DNA of 59,061 nucleotides from JBBSBR01 sp038251135 (GTDB taxonomy: Bacteria > Patescibacteriota > Saccharimonadia > UBA4664), in contig JBBSBR010000002.1 of NCBI GenBank assembly GCA_038251135.1, positions 1-59,061 on the forward strand, given 5' to 3'. Positions within the stretch are counted from its first letter, which is position 1. Each line of letters begins with the position of its first letter. The notes below the pieces were generated by a model, which had not been told where the DNA came from, did not search any database, and worked only from the letters and a program-made list of their open reading frames with translations. The translations under genes were made by a program, and so were the position numbers. Below, piece after piece: positions 32,377 to 40,790 of the stretch.

Positions 32377-34030
32377 AGCGAATATCCTGGATGTTCAACT
32401 GGAGTGATGCGCGTCCTTGATACTCATTCTTGTTCAAACTGCCGACTACGCAGACATCCTGCCCAGGCTCAACGTCGCCTAACCGCTCGGCCAAGCCGAA
32501 ACCGATTCCATCCAGCGTACTGCCGGTGTAATCGCCGAGAACCAGTTTGAGATGCGAACTATCTTTACCGATGCGTCGGATCTGACGGACAGCGGCGTTA
32601 ATCTCCAGCAAGGGTTCAATGTTTCCCGCACCGTACGGCTCCAATAGCGCCAAGTCTTCCAGGAGCGGCCAGTCGATGTCGCCGAGGCTGCCCAGTGTAA
32701 CGTCGGCACTGACTACTGGCCGTTCGGCGTTCGCACCGTAATGTTTACGATAATATTCGTTAAGTCGCTCTCTGAACTCACCAAGCCGCTCGGTCGGCAG
32801 CGTAAACCCGGCAGCGTAGAAATGGCCGCCGTACTTGATCAATAAATCGTCGCAATTTCGTAAGGCTTCGACCATATTGAACTCGTTCCGACTCCGCGCC
32901 GAACCCTTGGTAGTAACGCCCATCGTCTGAGCCACCAAAGTCGGTTTATTGAGGCGTTCGGACAACTTTGAGGCGGCAATTCCAACCACTCCGTGCGACC
33001 ACTCGGGATCGGCCAGCACCAGGATGGGGTCGGTTTCAAAGTCCGACGCCTGCGCGAGAGCTTGCTTGACGATCATTTCCTGATTGGTCCGGCGCTGACG
33101 GTTCAAAATATCGAGTTCCTCGGCGATGAGCACCGCCTCCGGCATCGAAGCCGTCTGCAGCAGCTGCAGACTGCGCGAGGCGTGCTCCAAGCGACCGGCG
33201 GCATTGAGGCGCGGCCCCAGGACGAAGCCCAGATGGCGCGACCCGATTTCCGCAATGTCGATCTCGCCGACATTGGCGAGCGCCCGAATCCCCGCCCTTC
33301 GTGTCTGCCTCATAACCTTGAGGCCGTAACTCACCAAGACTCGGTTCTCTCCGACCAACGGCACGACGTCGCAAACGGTTCCCAGGGCTACCAGGTCGAG
33401 CAGCCACTTCTCCTGACCTGAGGCCGGCCGGCCGGTCCGATGCTGCAGCGCCTGGACCAGCTTAAAGGCCACTCCGGCGCCGCAGAGATCCTTGAAGGGG
33501 TATTTATCGTCCGGGCGGTGAGGATTTATAACCGCGACCGCCGACGGAATTTCGGCCGGAACCGAATGATGATCGGTAATTATCAGGTCTAGTCCGTGCT
33601 CGCTCGCCCAGGCTGCCTCGGCTAGGCTCGTAATGCCGCAATCCACGCTCACGACCAAGTCAATCCCTTCACTTTTCAGATACCGCAACGCCTCAAGGTT
33701 AATGCCGTAGCCCTCCTCGAAGCGATCCGGAATGTAGCTGCGTGCAACAATCCCCTGGGCCGCCAGCCCCTCCGTCAAAACCGCACTGGCGGTAATACCG
33801 TCGATATCGTAGTCGCCATAGACGGCAACCTGCTCGCCGCGCTCGGCCGCCAGAACGATCCGGTCGACCGCCGGCTCCATGTCGGTCATCAGAAATGGGT
33901 CGTGAATATCTCGATCGTAGTCGGGGCTAAGAAATATTTCCATCTGATCGTCAGAAAATCCCCGCTGCTTCAGGATTTGTGCGATTACGGGGTTCTGCGG
34001 TTTAACCGGGATGCTTTTTGCAACTGCCAT
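32369..34030 (-). CDS. recJ: Single-strand DNA exonuclease RecJ
   Basis: 5'-3' exonuclease (553 residues) of the DHH family. Metal motifs are Tyr-Gly-Asp-Tyr-Asp-Ile-Asp-Gly near 74, Ser-Val-Asp-Cys-Gly near 130 and Thr-Asp-His-His-Ser near 153; the DHHA1 region has Gly-Gly-His-Phe-Tyr-Ala-Ala-Gly near 402, followed by an OB-like C-terminus. The ATG at 34030 is chosen because a TATACT box (34044-34039) places transcription two bases before it; a TTG six codons upstream lies in the promoter. Confidence 0.96.
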   Translation of the reverse strand: MAVAKSIPVKPQNPVIAQILKQRGFSDDQMEIFLSPDYDRDIHDPFLMTDMEPAVDRIVLAAERGEQVAVYGDYDIDGITASAVLTEGLAAQGIVARSYIPDRFEEGYGINLEALRYLKSEGIDLVVSVDCGITSLAEAAWASEHGLDLIITDHHSVPAEIPSAVAVINPHRPDDKYPFKDLCGAGVAFKLVQALQHRTGRPASGQEKWLLDLVALGTVCDVVPLVGENRVLVSYGLKVMRQTRRAGIRALANVGEIDIAEIGSRHLGFVLGPRLNAAGRLEHASRSLQLLQTASMPEAVLIAEELDILNRQRRTNQEMIVKQALAQASDFETDPILVLADPEWSHGVVGIAASKLSERLNKPTLVAQTMGVTTKGSARSRNEFNMVEALRNCDDLLIKYGGHFYAAGFTLPTERLGEFRERLNEYYRKHYGANAERPVVSADVTLGSLGDIDWPLLEDLALLEPYGAGNIEPLLEINAAVRQIRRIGKDSSHLKLVLGDYTGSTLDGIGFGLAERLGDVEPGQDVCVVGSLNKNEYQGRASLQLNIQDIRYE

Positions 34031-34061
34031 TGATACCCAGTATACCAAATGATCAAAAAAA

Positions 34062-34089
34062 TGAGTCCGGAAGGTACCCTCCGGACTCA
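34062..34089 (-). terminator. Terminator overlapping a stop codon
   Basis: A 10-base stem TGAGTCCGGA/TCCGGACTCA followed on the minus strand by TTTTTTTG. The TGA stop of the gene at 34087-34425 is the first triplet of the stem. Confidence 0.85.
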
Positions 34090-34425
34090 GGGCTCAGGTA
34101 ACTGAGCAATCAGAATGTTAGTTTGCCGTCTGACGGTCAGCAACCGACCCGCGAAATCGGCTCTTTTCATAACTGAAACCTCGGGATATAGCCGGTCGCA
34201 CTGCGTTATGATCGTACCGAGAAAGCGCCGAAGTTGCCCGATGTTGTCGGAGGTGCTCTCGGCGAGGTTAACTTTGAGCTCGAGCAGCGACAGTCGGTCA
34301 TCGATAGTTTTTGCATCGAGTTCCTTCGCGCGGGCTCGAAAGGTCTCTGACTTAACCTTGATGCGGACAGCTCGCTCACGATGACGTCGCAAAAACCAAG
34401 ACCGCCGAGTCTTAATCTCCGCCAT
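34087..34425 (-). CDS. Basic helical hypothetical protein
   Basis: A 112-residue protein with no recognised family. The first 35 residues are strongly basic (Lys-Thr-Arg-Arg-Ser-Trp-Phe-Leu-Arg-Arg-His-Arg); the rest is predicted as long helices with Leu-Leu-Glu-Leu-Lys-Val-Asn-Leu-Ala-Glu. A GAGGAGGTG site sits 8 bases before the ATG, after a leader containing a small hairpin CACGGC/GCCGTG. Nucleic-acid or ribosome binding is possible from charge only. Confidence 0.65.
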   Translation of the reverse strand: MAEIKTRRSWFLRRHRERAVRIKVKSETFRARAKELDAKTIDDRLSLLELKVNLAESTSDNIGQLRRFLGTIITQCDRLYPEVSVMKRADFAGRLLTVRRQTNILIAQLPEP

Positions 34426-34514
34426 GGCGGTACACCTCCTCGCGCCTGGAAGGACAACACGGCAAAACGCCGTGCGTATTCATATACTAAGCACGCTGGC
34501 CGACGGTGGCAAGT

Positions 34515-34664
34515 CTAGTATTTGCGCGCGAGAAAAAAGAAGTTGGGGTCGCTACGGCGTACGAAGCCGGGCGGCGGCTCGGGATTATAGCGTACCTGCG
34601 GTGCGGTATAGGTATATCGTTTGGCCGGGCGGCGCACGATGAATTGCGCCAATAGCTTAATCAT
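34515..34664 (-). CDS. 49-residue ORF coupled to a winged-helix regulator
   Basis: A short frame whose ATG overlaps the stop of the upstream regulator gene as ATGA, the same coupling used by established genes here. The product starts Met-Ile-Lys-Leu-Leu-Ala-Gln-Phe-Ile-Val-Arg-Arg, is basic and rich in Tyr, Pro and Arg (Ala-Pro-Gln-Val-Arg-Tyr-Asn-Pro-Glu-Pro-Pro-Pro), and ends Phe-Phe-Phe-Leu-Ala-Arg-Lys-Tyr. No family is known. The coupling makes translation likely; the function is open. Confidence 0.55.
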   Translation of the reverse strand: MIKLLAQFIVRRPAKRYTYTAPQVRYNPEPPPGFVRRSDPNFFFLARKY

Positions 34665-34945
34665 ATGCTAGCCCCTCCGCGGCGAGCCTGACTCTTTAGC
34701 ACTATGGCCTGCAGCTCCCGGTAGAGTGCAAATTTCGGATTGGCGGCGTAAACCTTGGAATTACCCTCGTTCGTGACCTTCACGAAACCAACCTCGCTCA
34801 GACGCTTGAGTTCGCGCTGAACGTTGCCGGGGTCTTCTTTGATCATCTTGGCCAAACCGCGGACATGCATACGAAAGTCGGGGTACTTCGTATAGACGAC
34901 GATAATCTTGCGGCGGGTTTTGGATGTAATAAATAGTTCTAGCAT
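34661..34945 (-). CDS. Winged-helix transcriptional regulator (ArsR/MarR-like)
   Basis: A 94-residue single-domain winged helix. After Met-Leu-Glu-Leu-Phe-Ile-Thr-Ser-Lys-Thr-Arg-Arg-Lys-Ile, helix-turn-helix residues run from Met-His-Val-Arg-Gly-Leu-Ala (about 26) to Asn-Val-Gln-Arg-Glu-Leu-Lys-Arg-Leu (about 40), then the wing Val-Thr-Asn-Glu-Gly-Asn-Ser-Lys-Val-Tyr. No metal-binding Cys pair is present, so it is not a classic metal sensor. A TTGCAT-17-TATGGT promoter is visible upstream. Its likely target is its own unit, including the coupled small ORF. Confidence 0.8.
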   Translation of the reverse strand: MLELFITSKTRRKIIVVYTKYPDFRMHVRGLAKMIKEDPGNVQRELKRLSEVGFVKVTNEGNSKVYAANPKFALYRELQAIVLKSQARRGGASI

Positions 34946-35035
34946 TTTTAACGTTTTTATTTTTATTCGTTAGTACCTACACCATACACAAAGCATAAGA
35001 ACAATGCAAGTACTTTTTACAACGTTTACTTATAA

Positions 35036-35125
35036 TCACCGATCAAGGCCGAATTTCGCCTTGAGAACCTCCGTCAACGCCGGGAATTCGCCATCTTCCC
35101 TCGAGATTATGCACCTGCATGACAT
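35036..35125 (-). CDS. Candidate 29-residue ORF between secF and the regulator
   Basis: A short frame starting Met-Ser-Cys-Arg-Cys-Ile-Ile-Ser-Arg-Glu-Asp-Gly and ending Val-Leu-Lys-Ala-Lys-Phe-Gly-Leu-Asp-Arg. A TATAAC box (35136-35131) lies right before the ATG, as in the leaderless genes of this window, but no -35 box is seen and a hairpin TCAAGGC/GCCTTGA overlaps its end. The residue mix looks coding-like, but the frame is short and chance is possible. The rest of the gap 34946-35204 shows nothing else. Confidence 0.3.
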   Translation of the reverse strand: MSCRCIISREDGEFPALTEVLKAKFGLDR

Positions 35126-35204
35126 GCAAAGTTATACCGGCCCTAACAACCGACGTCGGCAAGAGGCATGAGAGTCAGACCGAAACGATTCTTAGACGAA
35201 GTAA

Positions 35205-36122
35205 CTACCCCTTGGCAGGCTTCTTCGATTCCTTGACCTTACGGTTGAGCTTGAAGTTATGCCAAGTCACGAGCAGCGGTGATGCGTTGAAGATCGATGA
35301 GTAGGTTCCCGAAGCAATACCGATGAGTAGTGCCAAGACAAAGTAGTGGATCGATTGGCCACCAAACAGCAACAGAGCTAGTAACGTAAAGAGCACGGTT
35401 AGCGAGGTGTTGACCGAGCGAGCAAAGGTCTCAAGGATACTGTCGTTTACAATGTGCTCGAAAGTTCCCTTTTCGCGCCGCAGGTTCTCGCGAATTCGGT
35501 CGAAGACCACAATGGTATCGTGTACCGAGAAGCCGATGACGGTCAAGATAGCCGTCACGAATAAAGCATCGATCTCAACCCCGAAGAAATGCCCGAGGAT
35601 GGAGAAGACTCCGAGCACGAACAACGCGTCGTGCAGGAGCGCGGCGATAGCGACCACGCCGAACGACAGCGGACTGACCGGCTGCGGTGCGTTGCGGAAG
35701 GCAAATGCAATATAGGCGACGATTGCCAAAGATACCAGAATCAAACTGATGATCGCACTTTGAGCAATATCTTTGGAGACGGTGGGACCGACCGAGTCAA
35801 AGCTCAGCTCTTCGATACCCTTAGATGCCAGGTCGGTCTTAAACTTCTCGTGATTGGCTTCATGTTGAGCCTGCGGCGTCGGGTCGGTGAAGCGAATCTG
35901 CGTCTGATTACCAGCTACAACAATCTGAACGTCCTTAAATCCGGCATCACTTGCCACGGTCCTAATTACCGCCGCGTTCGGATCGCCGGCAACCGTACTC
36001 ATCTGCCCTGAACGGAAATCGATACCCAAGTTAAGACCGTAAACAAACAATGATATGAGACCGGGGACGATCATCAAGAACGAGATCGAATACCATATTT
36101 TGCGTCTGCCAATGATATTCAT
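35205..36122 (-). CDS. secF: Protein translocase subunit SecF
   Basis: RND-type membrane subunit (305 residues) that uses proton motive force to help export through SecYEG. Six helices are visible, with the first at about 12-30, Gly-Ile-Asp-Phe-Arg-Ser-Gly-Gln after it (SecF D1 motif), and Val-Ile-Gly-Phe-Ser-Val-His-Asp-Thr-Ile-Val-Val-Phe-Asp-Arg near 193. The start ATG shares a base with the secD stop (TAATG), so the two subunits are made together. A Lys-rich tail ends the protein. Confidence 0.97.
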   Translation of the reverse strand: MNIIGRRKIWYSISFLMIVPGLISLFVYGLNLGIDFRSGQMSTVAGDPNAAVIRTVASDAGFKDVQIVVAGNQTQIRFTDPTPQAQHEANHEKFKTDLASKGIEELSFDSVGPTVSKDIAQSAIISLILVSLAIVAYIAFAFRNAPQPVSPLSFGVVAIAALLHDALFVLGVFSILGHFFGVEIDALFVTAILTVIGFSVHDTIVVFDRIRENLRREKGTFEHIVNDSILETFARSVNTSLTVLFTLLALLLFGGQSIHYFVLALLIGIASGTYSSIFNASPLLVTWHNFKLNRKVKESKKPAKG

Positions 36123-37435
36123 TATTCGACATCCTCCGTCTTAACGCCGTACCACTTCGGATTCCTGCCCCACGCTTGGCGAATGGTCAGGCGCAAAAAC
36201 GTCCGCGTTACGACCACGGCCGTAAAGAGCGACACCAGGACGCCCAGACCCAAGGTAACGGCGAATCCGCGGATGATCGGCGTCGAGCCGGAACTCATGT
36301 AGAGGATAGTGCAGGTAATCAATGTCGATACGTTCGAGTCGCGAATACTCGTCCATGCACGGTCGAAGGCCGCCTCAGTTGCCGCCACAAACGACTTGCC
36401 GGCCCGAAGCTCTTCTTTCAGCCGTTCAAAGATCAATATGTTGGCGTCGACCGCCATGCCGATACTCAGGATAAATCCGGCAATCCCGGCCAATGTCAGG
36501 ACGATCGTATAGCCCGGGAGGAAAGCGCTGAGCTTATAGAGGGTAATCGTGGTCGTGGTGTAGATAAACAGCGCCCCGACGGCGAGCACCCCGGCCAGGC
36601 GGTAGTACAGGAGCATGAACAGCGCCACGATAGTAAGTCCGATAACGCCGGCAACGAAGGACTTGGATACACTCTCTTTGCCGAGCGTCGGGCCGACCGT
36701 CCGCTGCTCGACAAGCGTAACTGACACCGGTAGGGCTCCCGCATTGATCAGGTCGGCGGTGTCTTTGGCGGTCTGGATCGTAAAGTTGCCCTGGAGCTGA
36801 GCGGTACCGTCGAGAATCGGCGTCGAAACGGTAGCCGGTCCGAATACGACATCCTGGTCCAGCAGGGTCACAAGGCGGGTCGAATTCTGATTGATGCGGG
36901 TCGTCACCTCGCCGAAACGCTTCGTGGCGTCGCCGCTCTTAAGCTGCAAACGCACGATCGGCTGGGAGGTCTGGGGGTCGTAGTCGGCGGTGGCCGATTC
37001 GACGTCGTTGCCGGTAATACCGGTCGGGGTCTCGGCGCCGGTGGTGGGATTTATCTCAAGAAATACCAGGTTGCCGGTCTTGCCGATCCGCGCAATTGCG
37101 GCGGCGATGTCCTTCTCGCCCGGCAGGCTGATGATGATCCGGTCGCTTCCCTGCCGCTGAACCACCACTTCGCTCGTGCCGCCTGGATTCGCGCGTTTCT
37201 GCATCACCGTCACGAGCTGCTGCATAGAGGTATCGCGCTTGGAGGCGGGTACTTTAGATAGATCAGCCTGGAAGACGAGCTGTGCGCCACCCTGGAGGTC
37301 GAGGCCCTGCTTGACCTGCATCGTGACGTTCTTCAGTCCGAACAACTTAAAGACCTTGTCTTCGCGCGGCAGCGCAATCAAGGTCGTCACTAAAGCCAGA
37401 ACCAGAATTAAGGCAAACTTAACGCGTAAACTCAT
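36122..37435 (-). CDS. secD: Protein translocase subunit SecD
   Basis: Partner of SecF (437 residues). It has an N-terminal helix, the Gly-Leu-Asp-Leu-Gln-Gly-Gly-Ala-Gln-Leu motif near 44, the P1 head domain, and a C-terminal five-helix bundle with Ala-Val-Asp-Ala-Asn-Ile-Leu-Ile-Phe-Glu-Arg near 330. The ATG at 37435 is preferred because the promoter TATGAT (37451-37446) puts the start of the message only four bases before it; two in-frame starts upstream (37450, 37444) lie in or beside the -10 box. Confidence 0.96.
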   Translation of the reverse strand: MSLRVKFALILVLALVTTLIALPREDKVFKLFGLKNVTMQVKQGLDLQGGAQLVFQADLSKVPASKRDTSMQQLVTVMQKRANPGGTSEVVVQRQGSDRIIISLPGEKDIAAAIARIGKTGNLVFLEINPTTGAETPTGITGNDVESATADYDPQTSQPIVRLQLKSGDATKRFGEVTTRINQNSTRLVTLLDQDVVFGPATVSTPILDGTAQLQGNFTIQTAKDTADLINAGALPVSVTLVEQRTVGPTLGKESVSKSFVAGVIGLTIVALFMLLYYRLAGVLAVGALFIYTTTTITLYKLSAFLPGYTIVLTLAGIAGFILSIGMAVDANILIFERLKEELRAGKSFVAATEAAFDRAWTSIRDSNVSTLITCTILYMSSGSTPIIRGFAVTLGLGVLVSLFTAVVVTRTFLRLTIRQAWGRNPKWYGVKTEDVE

Positions 37436-37445
37436 ATCGCTCATG

Positions 37446-37475
37446 ATCATACCTGATATCAGATTAGAGCGTCAA
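37446..37475 (-). promoter_or_regulatory. secDF promoter
   Basis: TTGACG (37475-37470) and TATGAT (37451-37446) with an 18-base spacer on the minus strand; predicted start at 37439. Confidence 0.65.
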
Positions 37476-37500
37476 TGCGAGTATTCCGCCCGGAGCCGAA

Positions 37501-38157
37501 TTAAACCCAGCGCGTCACTATATTATCGAGCCGTTCCTTGACCGCTGCAGCGTCGATGTGATCTTCGTCGGTGTAATAGTGGGATACGGTAAAGACACTC
37601 TCCGGGATGTAAAGATAATGCATTTCGTCGAGGCGCTGGTTGAGGCGCTCGATGGTCTCGCCGGGGCCGACCGGTATGGCGCCGATGCGCTTTTCGACAT
37701 GGATACGATCGAGAAAATGAAAGGCGGCATCAAATGACAGGCCGTTCTTCACGCCGTCGGTGACAATAATGATATTGCGGCCTTCGAGCTGAGACGGGTC
37801 GGCTAGCCCGTGATCACCGAGAACGGTCGTCATATCATAAAAATGACGCAACTTCTCCTCTTCAACCCAGTTACGCATGTCCTCCAGATACTCCTCCATG
37901 ACGCCCGCGGGTATCATTGAGTTGTAATTAAAAACTCCCCCCTGATCCATCGTCCCGATCACAAGCGAAGCGTCACCCGGTGCGGTAATGCGTGATGTCA
38001 GCAGCAGTGAGAGCGAGCAGTGCAGGCGGCGGGCGATCTGCTCGCCGACCACCACCCCACCCGGCGAAAGCGCCAGCACGGCGGTATTTTCGTAGCGATA
38101 GGCCTCGAGAAGATTAGCCAATAATTCGCCTGCTTGAGCGCGGTCATGAAAATACAT
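37501..38157 (-). CDS. Phosphoribosyltransferase-like protein
   Basis: A 218-residue type I phosphoribosyltransferase-fold protein. The N-terminal Leu-Leu-Ala-Asn-Leu-Leu-Glu-Ala-Tyr and Val-Leu-Ala-Leu-Ser-Pro-Gly-Gly-Val-Val-Val-Gly (near 30-44) match predicted phosphoribosyltransferases of the COG1926 kind. The usual PRPP loop Asp-Asp-Gly is altered: Ile-Ile-Ile-Val-Thr-Asp-Gly-Val-Lys-Asn-Gly near 131. This may change or weaken PRPP binding. The gene starts exactly at the predicted +1 of a TATGCT box (38169-38164), 56 bases from the divergent priA. Confidence 0.75.
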   Translation of the reverse strand: MYFHDRAQAGELLANLLEAYRYENTAVLALSPGGVVVGEQIARRLHCSLSLLLTSRITAPGDASLVIGTMDQGGVFNYNSMIPAGVMEEYLEDMRNWVEEEKLRHFYDMTTVLGDHGLADPSQLEGRNIIIVTDGVKNGLSFDAAFHFLDRIHVEKRIGAIPVGPGETIERLNQRLDEMHYLYIPESVFTVSHYYTDEDHIDAAAVKERLDNIVTRWV

Positions 38158-38163
38158 AATCTA

Positions 38164-38207
38164 AGCATAACAGGCTTCAGCACAATTTTGCCACTATACT
38201 CTATAAT
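38164..38207. promoter_or_regulatory. Divergent leaderless promoters
   Basis: TATGCT on the minus strand (38169-38164) and TATAAT on the plus strand (38202-38207) each lie exactly six bases before an ATG (38157 and 38214). Both -10 boxes fit in 56 bases between divergent genes; -35 boxes are not obvious. Confidence 0.6.
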
Positions 38208-38213
38208 GCCTAT

Positions 38214-40163
38214 ATGAATGAGGCGAAATACTTCTATCTGGTGGCACCGCTCGCCTACTCGGGGGCGATGAGTGTCTATACGTACCACGGCCTGATTGAA
38301 TTTGCGGTCGGCGATATTGCGAATATTACAATCGGCAGGCGCCAGAGCCTGGGCGTGGTGGTAGGACTTACCGGTCGACCGGAGTTCAAGACCAAAGCCC
38401 TCGGCGAACGTATCGCCGTGCCGACCATACCGCAATACCTCGTCGACCTGGCTTCATGGATGGGAAATTACTACGTTGCCAGTGCAGGCAGCGTCTGGGG
38501 CAGTTTCTTACCTGCAGGTATCGCGAAGACGCGCCGCGAAACCAAACCGAGAGCCTATAATTCCAGTCCGATCTTTCCGGCGGCGCCCCTAACGCCGCAA
38601 CAATCGGCGGCGCTCGAATCGATCCGCAGCTCCAACCTGCATGCGCACCTGATACACGGCGTCACCGGATCAGGTAAGACCCGACTCTATCTCGAACTGG
38701 CCCGCGAGGCACTTGATCAAGGCCAATCAGTTCTCGTTCTCGTGCCTGAGATCACCCTCACGCCTCAGCTCGTAGGCCAGTTCGAGGATGCCTTTGGCGA
38801 TGTTGTAATCTCAAGTCATTCCAAGCTCACCGAGGCGCAGCGTCACAAGATCTGGAACGAGGCCTCCGAAGCCACCGCGGGCAACCGGCCGCGCATTATC
38901 GTCGGGCCAAGGTCGTGCTTGTTTCTGCCGCTCCACAATCTGGGCCTGGTCGTGGTAGATGAATGCCACGAAACCAGCTACAAGCAGGAACAGCACCCGC
39001 GGTACCAGGCCGTCACAGTGGCCGGTAAGCTCGGAGCCCTCACGGGAGCACGGGTCATCCTCGGATCGGCAACCCCGGCCCTGCAAGAGCTTTATCTAGC
39101 TCAAATTGGTCGCATCGGCTATGTACGCCTGACTGAGCGAGCCAACCAAATAGCCCCGCCGAATGCTGAAATAATCGACCTCCGAGACAAAGATTTACTC
39201 AAATTGAGTAAATTTATTACTCAGCCTCTTATCGAGAAAATCACCGAAACGCTCCAAAATAAGCGTCAAGTTCTGCTCTACCTGAACCGTCGCGGCAGCG
39301 CGACGAGCCAGGTGTGCGGCGACTGCGGTTACGTCACGGTCTGCCCGGACTGCCAGCTCCCCCTCACCTTCCACGCGGACCTGATGCGCCTGATCTGTCA
39401 CCACTGTAATTATCGTCAGGTCAGCGCGGCCGTCTGCCCCGAATGTAGAGGTTCGGATATCAAGCTGCTCGGTGGCGGTACGAAGCGTATCGAAGCCGAA
39501 GTCGAAAGACTCTGGCCGGAGGCGAGGATCGCCCGCTTGGACCGCGACAGCGCCACCTTGCCGCACATCAAAGCGGTCTACGCCGGGCTAAAAGACGGCA
39601 GCATCGATATCGTGATCGGTACGCAAATGATCGCCAAGGGTCTAGACCTGCCGGCTATCGATACGGTCGGTATCATCTCGGCCGATACGATGCTGCATTT
39701 GCCGGATTATACCGCTGCCGAGCGAACATTCGACCTCTTAAGCCAGGTAAGCGGGCGGGCCGGGCGCGGCGACCGGGCCGGTACGATCATCATTCAAACG
39801 TACAGCCCGACCCATCCGGCGATTTTGGCTGCCGCCACCAACGACTACGATGCTTTCGCCGCGGCTGAGCTCATCCAACGAGCCGAACACGGCTATCCGC
39901 CCTACGCATTTCTGGCCAAAGTCAGCGTCAGCCATTCCGACCGCACCAAGGCTAAGGCCGATGTAGCCGCTCTGGCCAACGAGCTCAAATCATACACCGG
40001 CCTGCGGCTCAGCGGACCGGCGCCGGCCTTTATCGAGATCCAAGGCGGCAGATACCACTGGATTATGAGCCTCGCTTCGCCGAATCGGAAATTACTCCAA
40101 GATATAGCGGCCAAATACAGCGAAAGTGCCATCTTTGACCTCGATCCGGTGAATCTGCTCTAG
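38214..40163 (+). CDS. priA: Primosomal helicase PriA
   Basis: 3'-5' helicase (649 residues, shorter than E. coli PriA at about 730) that restarts stalled forks. The Walker A is Gly-Val-Thr-Gly-Ser-Gly-Lys-Thr near 147; Walker B reads Asp-Glu-Cys-His where most PriA have Asp-Glu-Glu-His, followed by Glu-Thr-Ser-Tyr-Lys-Gln. The zinc region (about 365-425) holds eight Cys in CXXC-type pairs. The N-terminal DNA-binding domain is shortened. The ATG at 38214 is the predicted +1 of its TATAAT box. Confidence 0.95.
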   Translation: MNEAKYFYLVAPLAYSGAMSVYTYHGLIEFAVGDIANITIGRRQSLGVVVGLTGRPEFKTKALGERIAVPTIPQYLVDLASWMGNYYVASAGSVWGSFLPAGIAKTRRETKPRAYNSSPIFPAAPLTPQQSAALESIRSSNLHAHLIHGVTGSGKTRLYLELAREALDQGQSVLVLVPEITLTPQLVGQFEDAFGDVVISSHSKLTEAQRHKIWNEASEATAGNRPRIIVGPRSCLFLPLHNLGLVVVDECHETSYKQEQHPRYQAVTVAGKLGALTGARVILGSATPALQELYLAQIGRIGYVRLTERANQIAPPNAEIIDLRDKDLLKLSKFITQPLIEKITETLQNKRQVLLYLNRRGSATSQVCGDCGYVTVCPDCQLPLTFHADLMRLICHHCNYRQVSAAVCPECRGSDIKLLGGGTKRIEAEVERLWPEARIARLDRDSATLPHIKAVYAGLKDGSIDIVIGTQMIAKGLDLPAIDTVGIISADTMLHLPDYTAAERTFDLLSQVSGRAGRGDRAGTIIIQTYSPTHPAILAAATNDYDAFAAAELIQRAEHGYPPYAFLAKVSVSHSDRTKAKADVAALANELKSYTGLRLSGPAPAFIEIQGGRYHWIMSLASPNRKLLQDIAAKYSESAIFDLDPVNLL

Positions 40164-40217
40164 TCCGATCAACTTTGAGGTTCAATTATCCCTAACTTCC
40201 AGATAAACTAGCATGTA

Positions 40218-40790
40218 ATGACAGCCAAAGACATAATCACCATCCCCAACCCCGTCTTGCGCCAGAAATCGCGCCGTATCGGCCACATCGACCACGATAC
40301 CAAGGCTCTGGCGGCTCAAATGATCGAGGCGACGCTCGACTGGGAAGCCAGCCGCGCCCATGAATCGGCTGCGGCTTTGGCCGCCGTTCAGATTGGCGTG
40401 CCCGAAAGGGTCGTCGTGATTCGCAACGATTTCGAGAACAAAGCCGATACGTCGTTCAGCGTCTTCATTAACCCCGAAATCGTCAAGAGCGAAGGCGAAC
40501 CGACCGAAGAGCTTGAGGGATGCTTGAGCGTCACCGAGGTCTACGGCAGCGTTGCCCGGTATCCGAAGGTCAAAATTAAGGCCCTCAACCTCGACGGCCA
40601 GCCGGTGCGCCTGACAGCCACCGGTTTTCTGGCGCGCGTCTTCCAACACGAAATCGACCATACCAACGGCATCGTGTTCGTGGATCGGGTCGACGATCCC
40701 CGTAACCTCTACCACTTGGAGGCCAACGGCGAATTTACACCGCTGGCTGCCGGATTGCCGCAGCTCCACCAAAACCGCCATGACGCATAA
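40218..40790 (+). CDS. def: Peptide deformylase
   Basis: Removes the formyl group from new proteins (190 residues). Motif 1 is Ala-Ala-Leu-Ala-Ala-Val-Gln-Ile-Gly near 54 (usually Gly-Leu-Ala-Ala-Xaa-Gln), motif 2 Glu-Gly-Cys-Leu-Ser near 99 and motif 3 Gln-His-Glu-Ile-Asp-His near 144, giving the Cys and two His of the metal site. A TAAACT box (40204-40209) with TTCAAT 17 bases before it predicts a start two bases before the ATG. It overlaps fmt by 11 bases, the standard def-fmt pair. Confidence 0.96.
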   Translation: MTAKDIITIPNPVLRQKSRRIGHIDHDTKALAAQMIEATLDWEASRAHESAAALAAVQIGVPERVVVIRNDFENKADTSFSVFINPEIVKSEGEPTEELEGCLSVTEVYGSVARYPKVKIKALNLDGQPVRLTATGFLARVFQHEIDHTNGIVFVDRVDDPRNLYHLEANGEFTPLAAGLPQLHQNRHDA

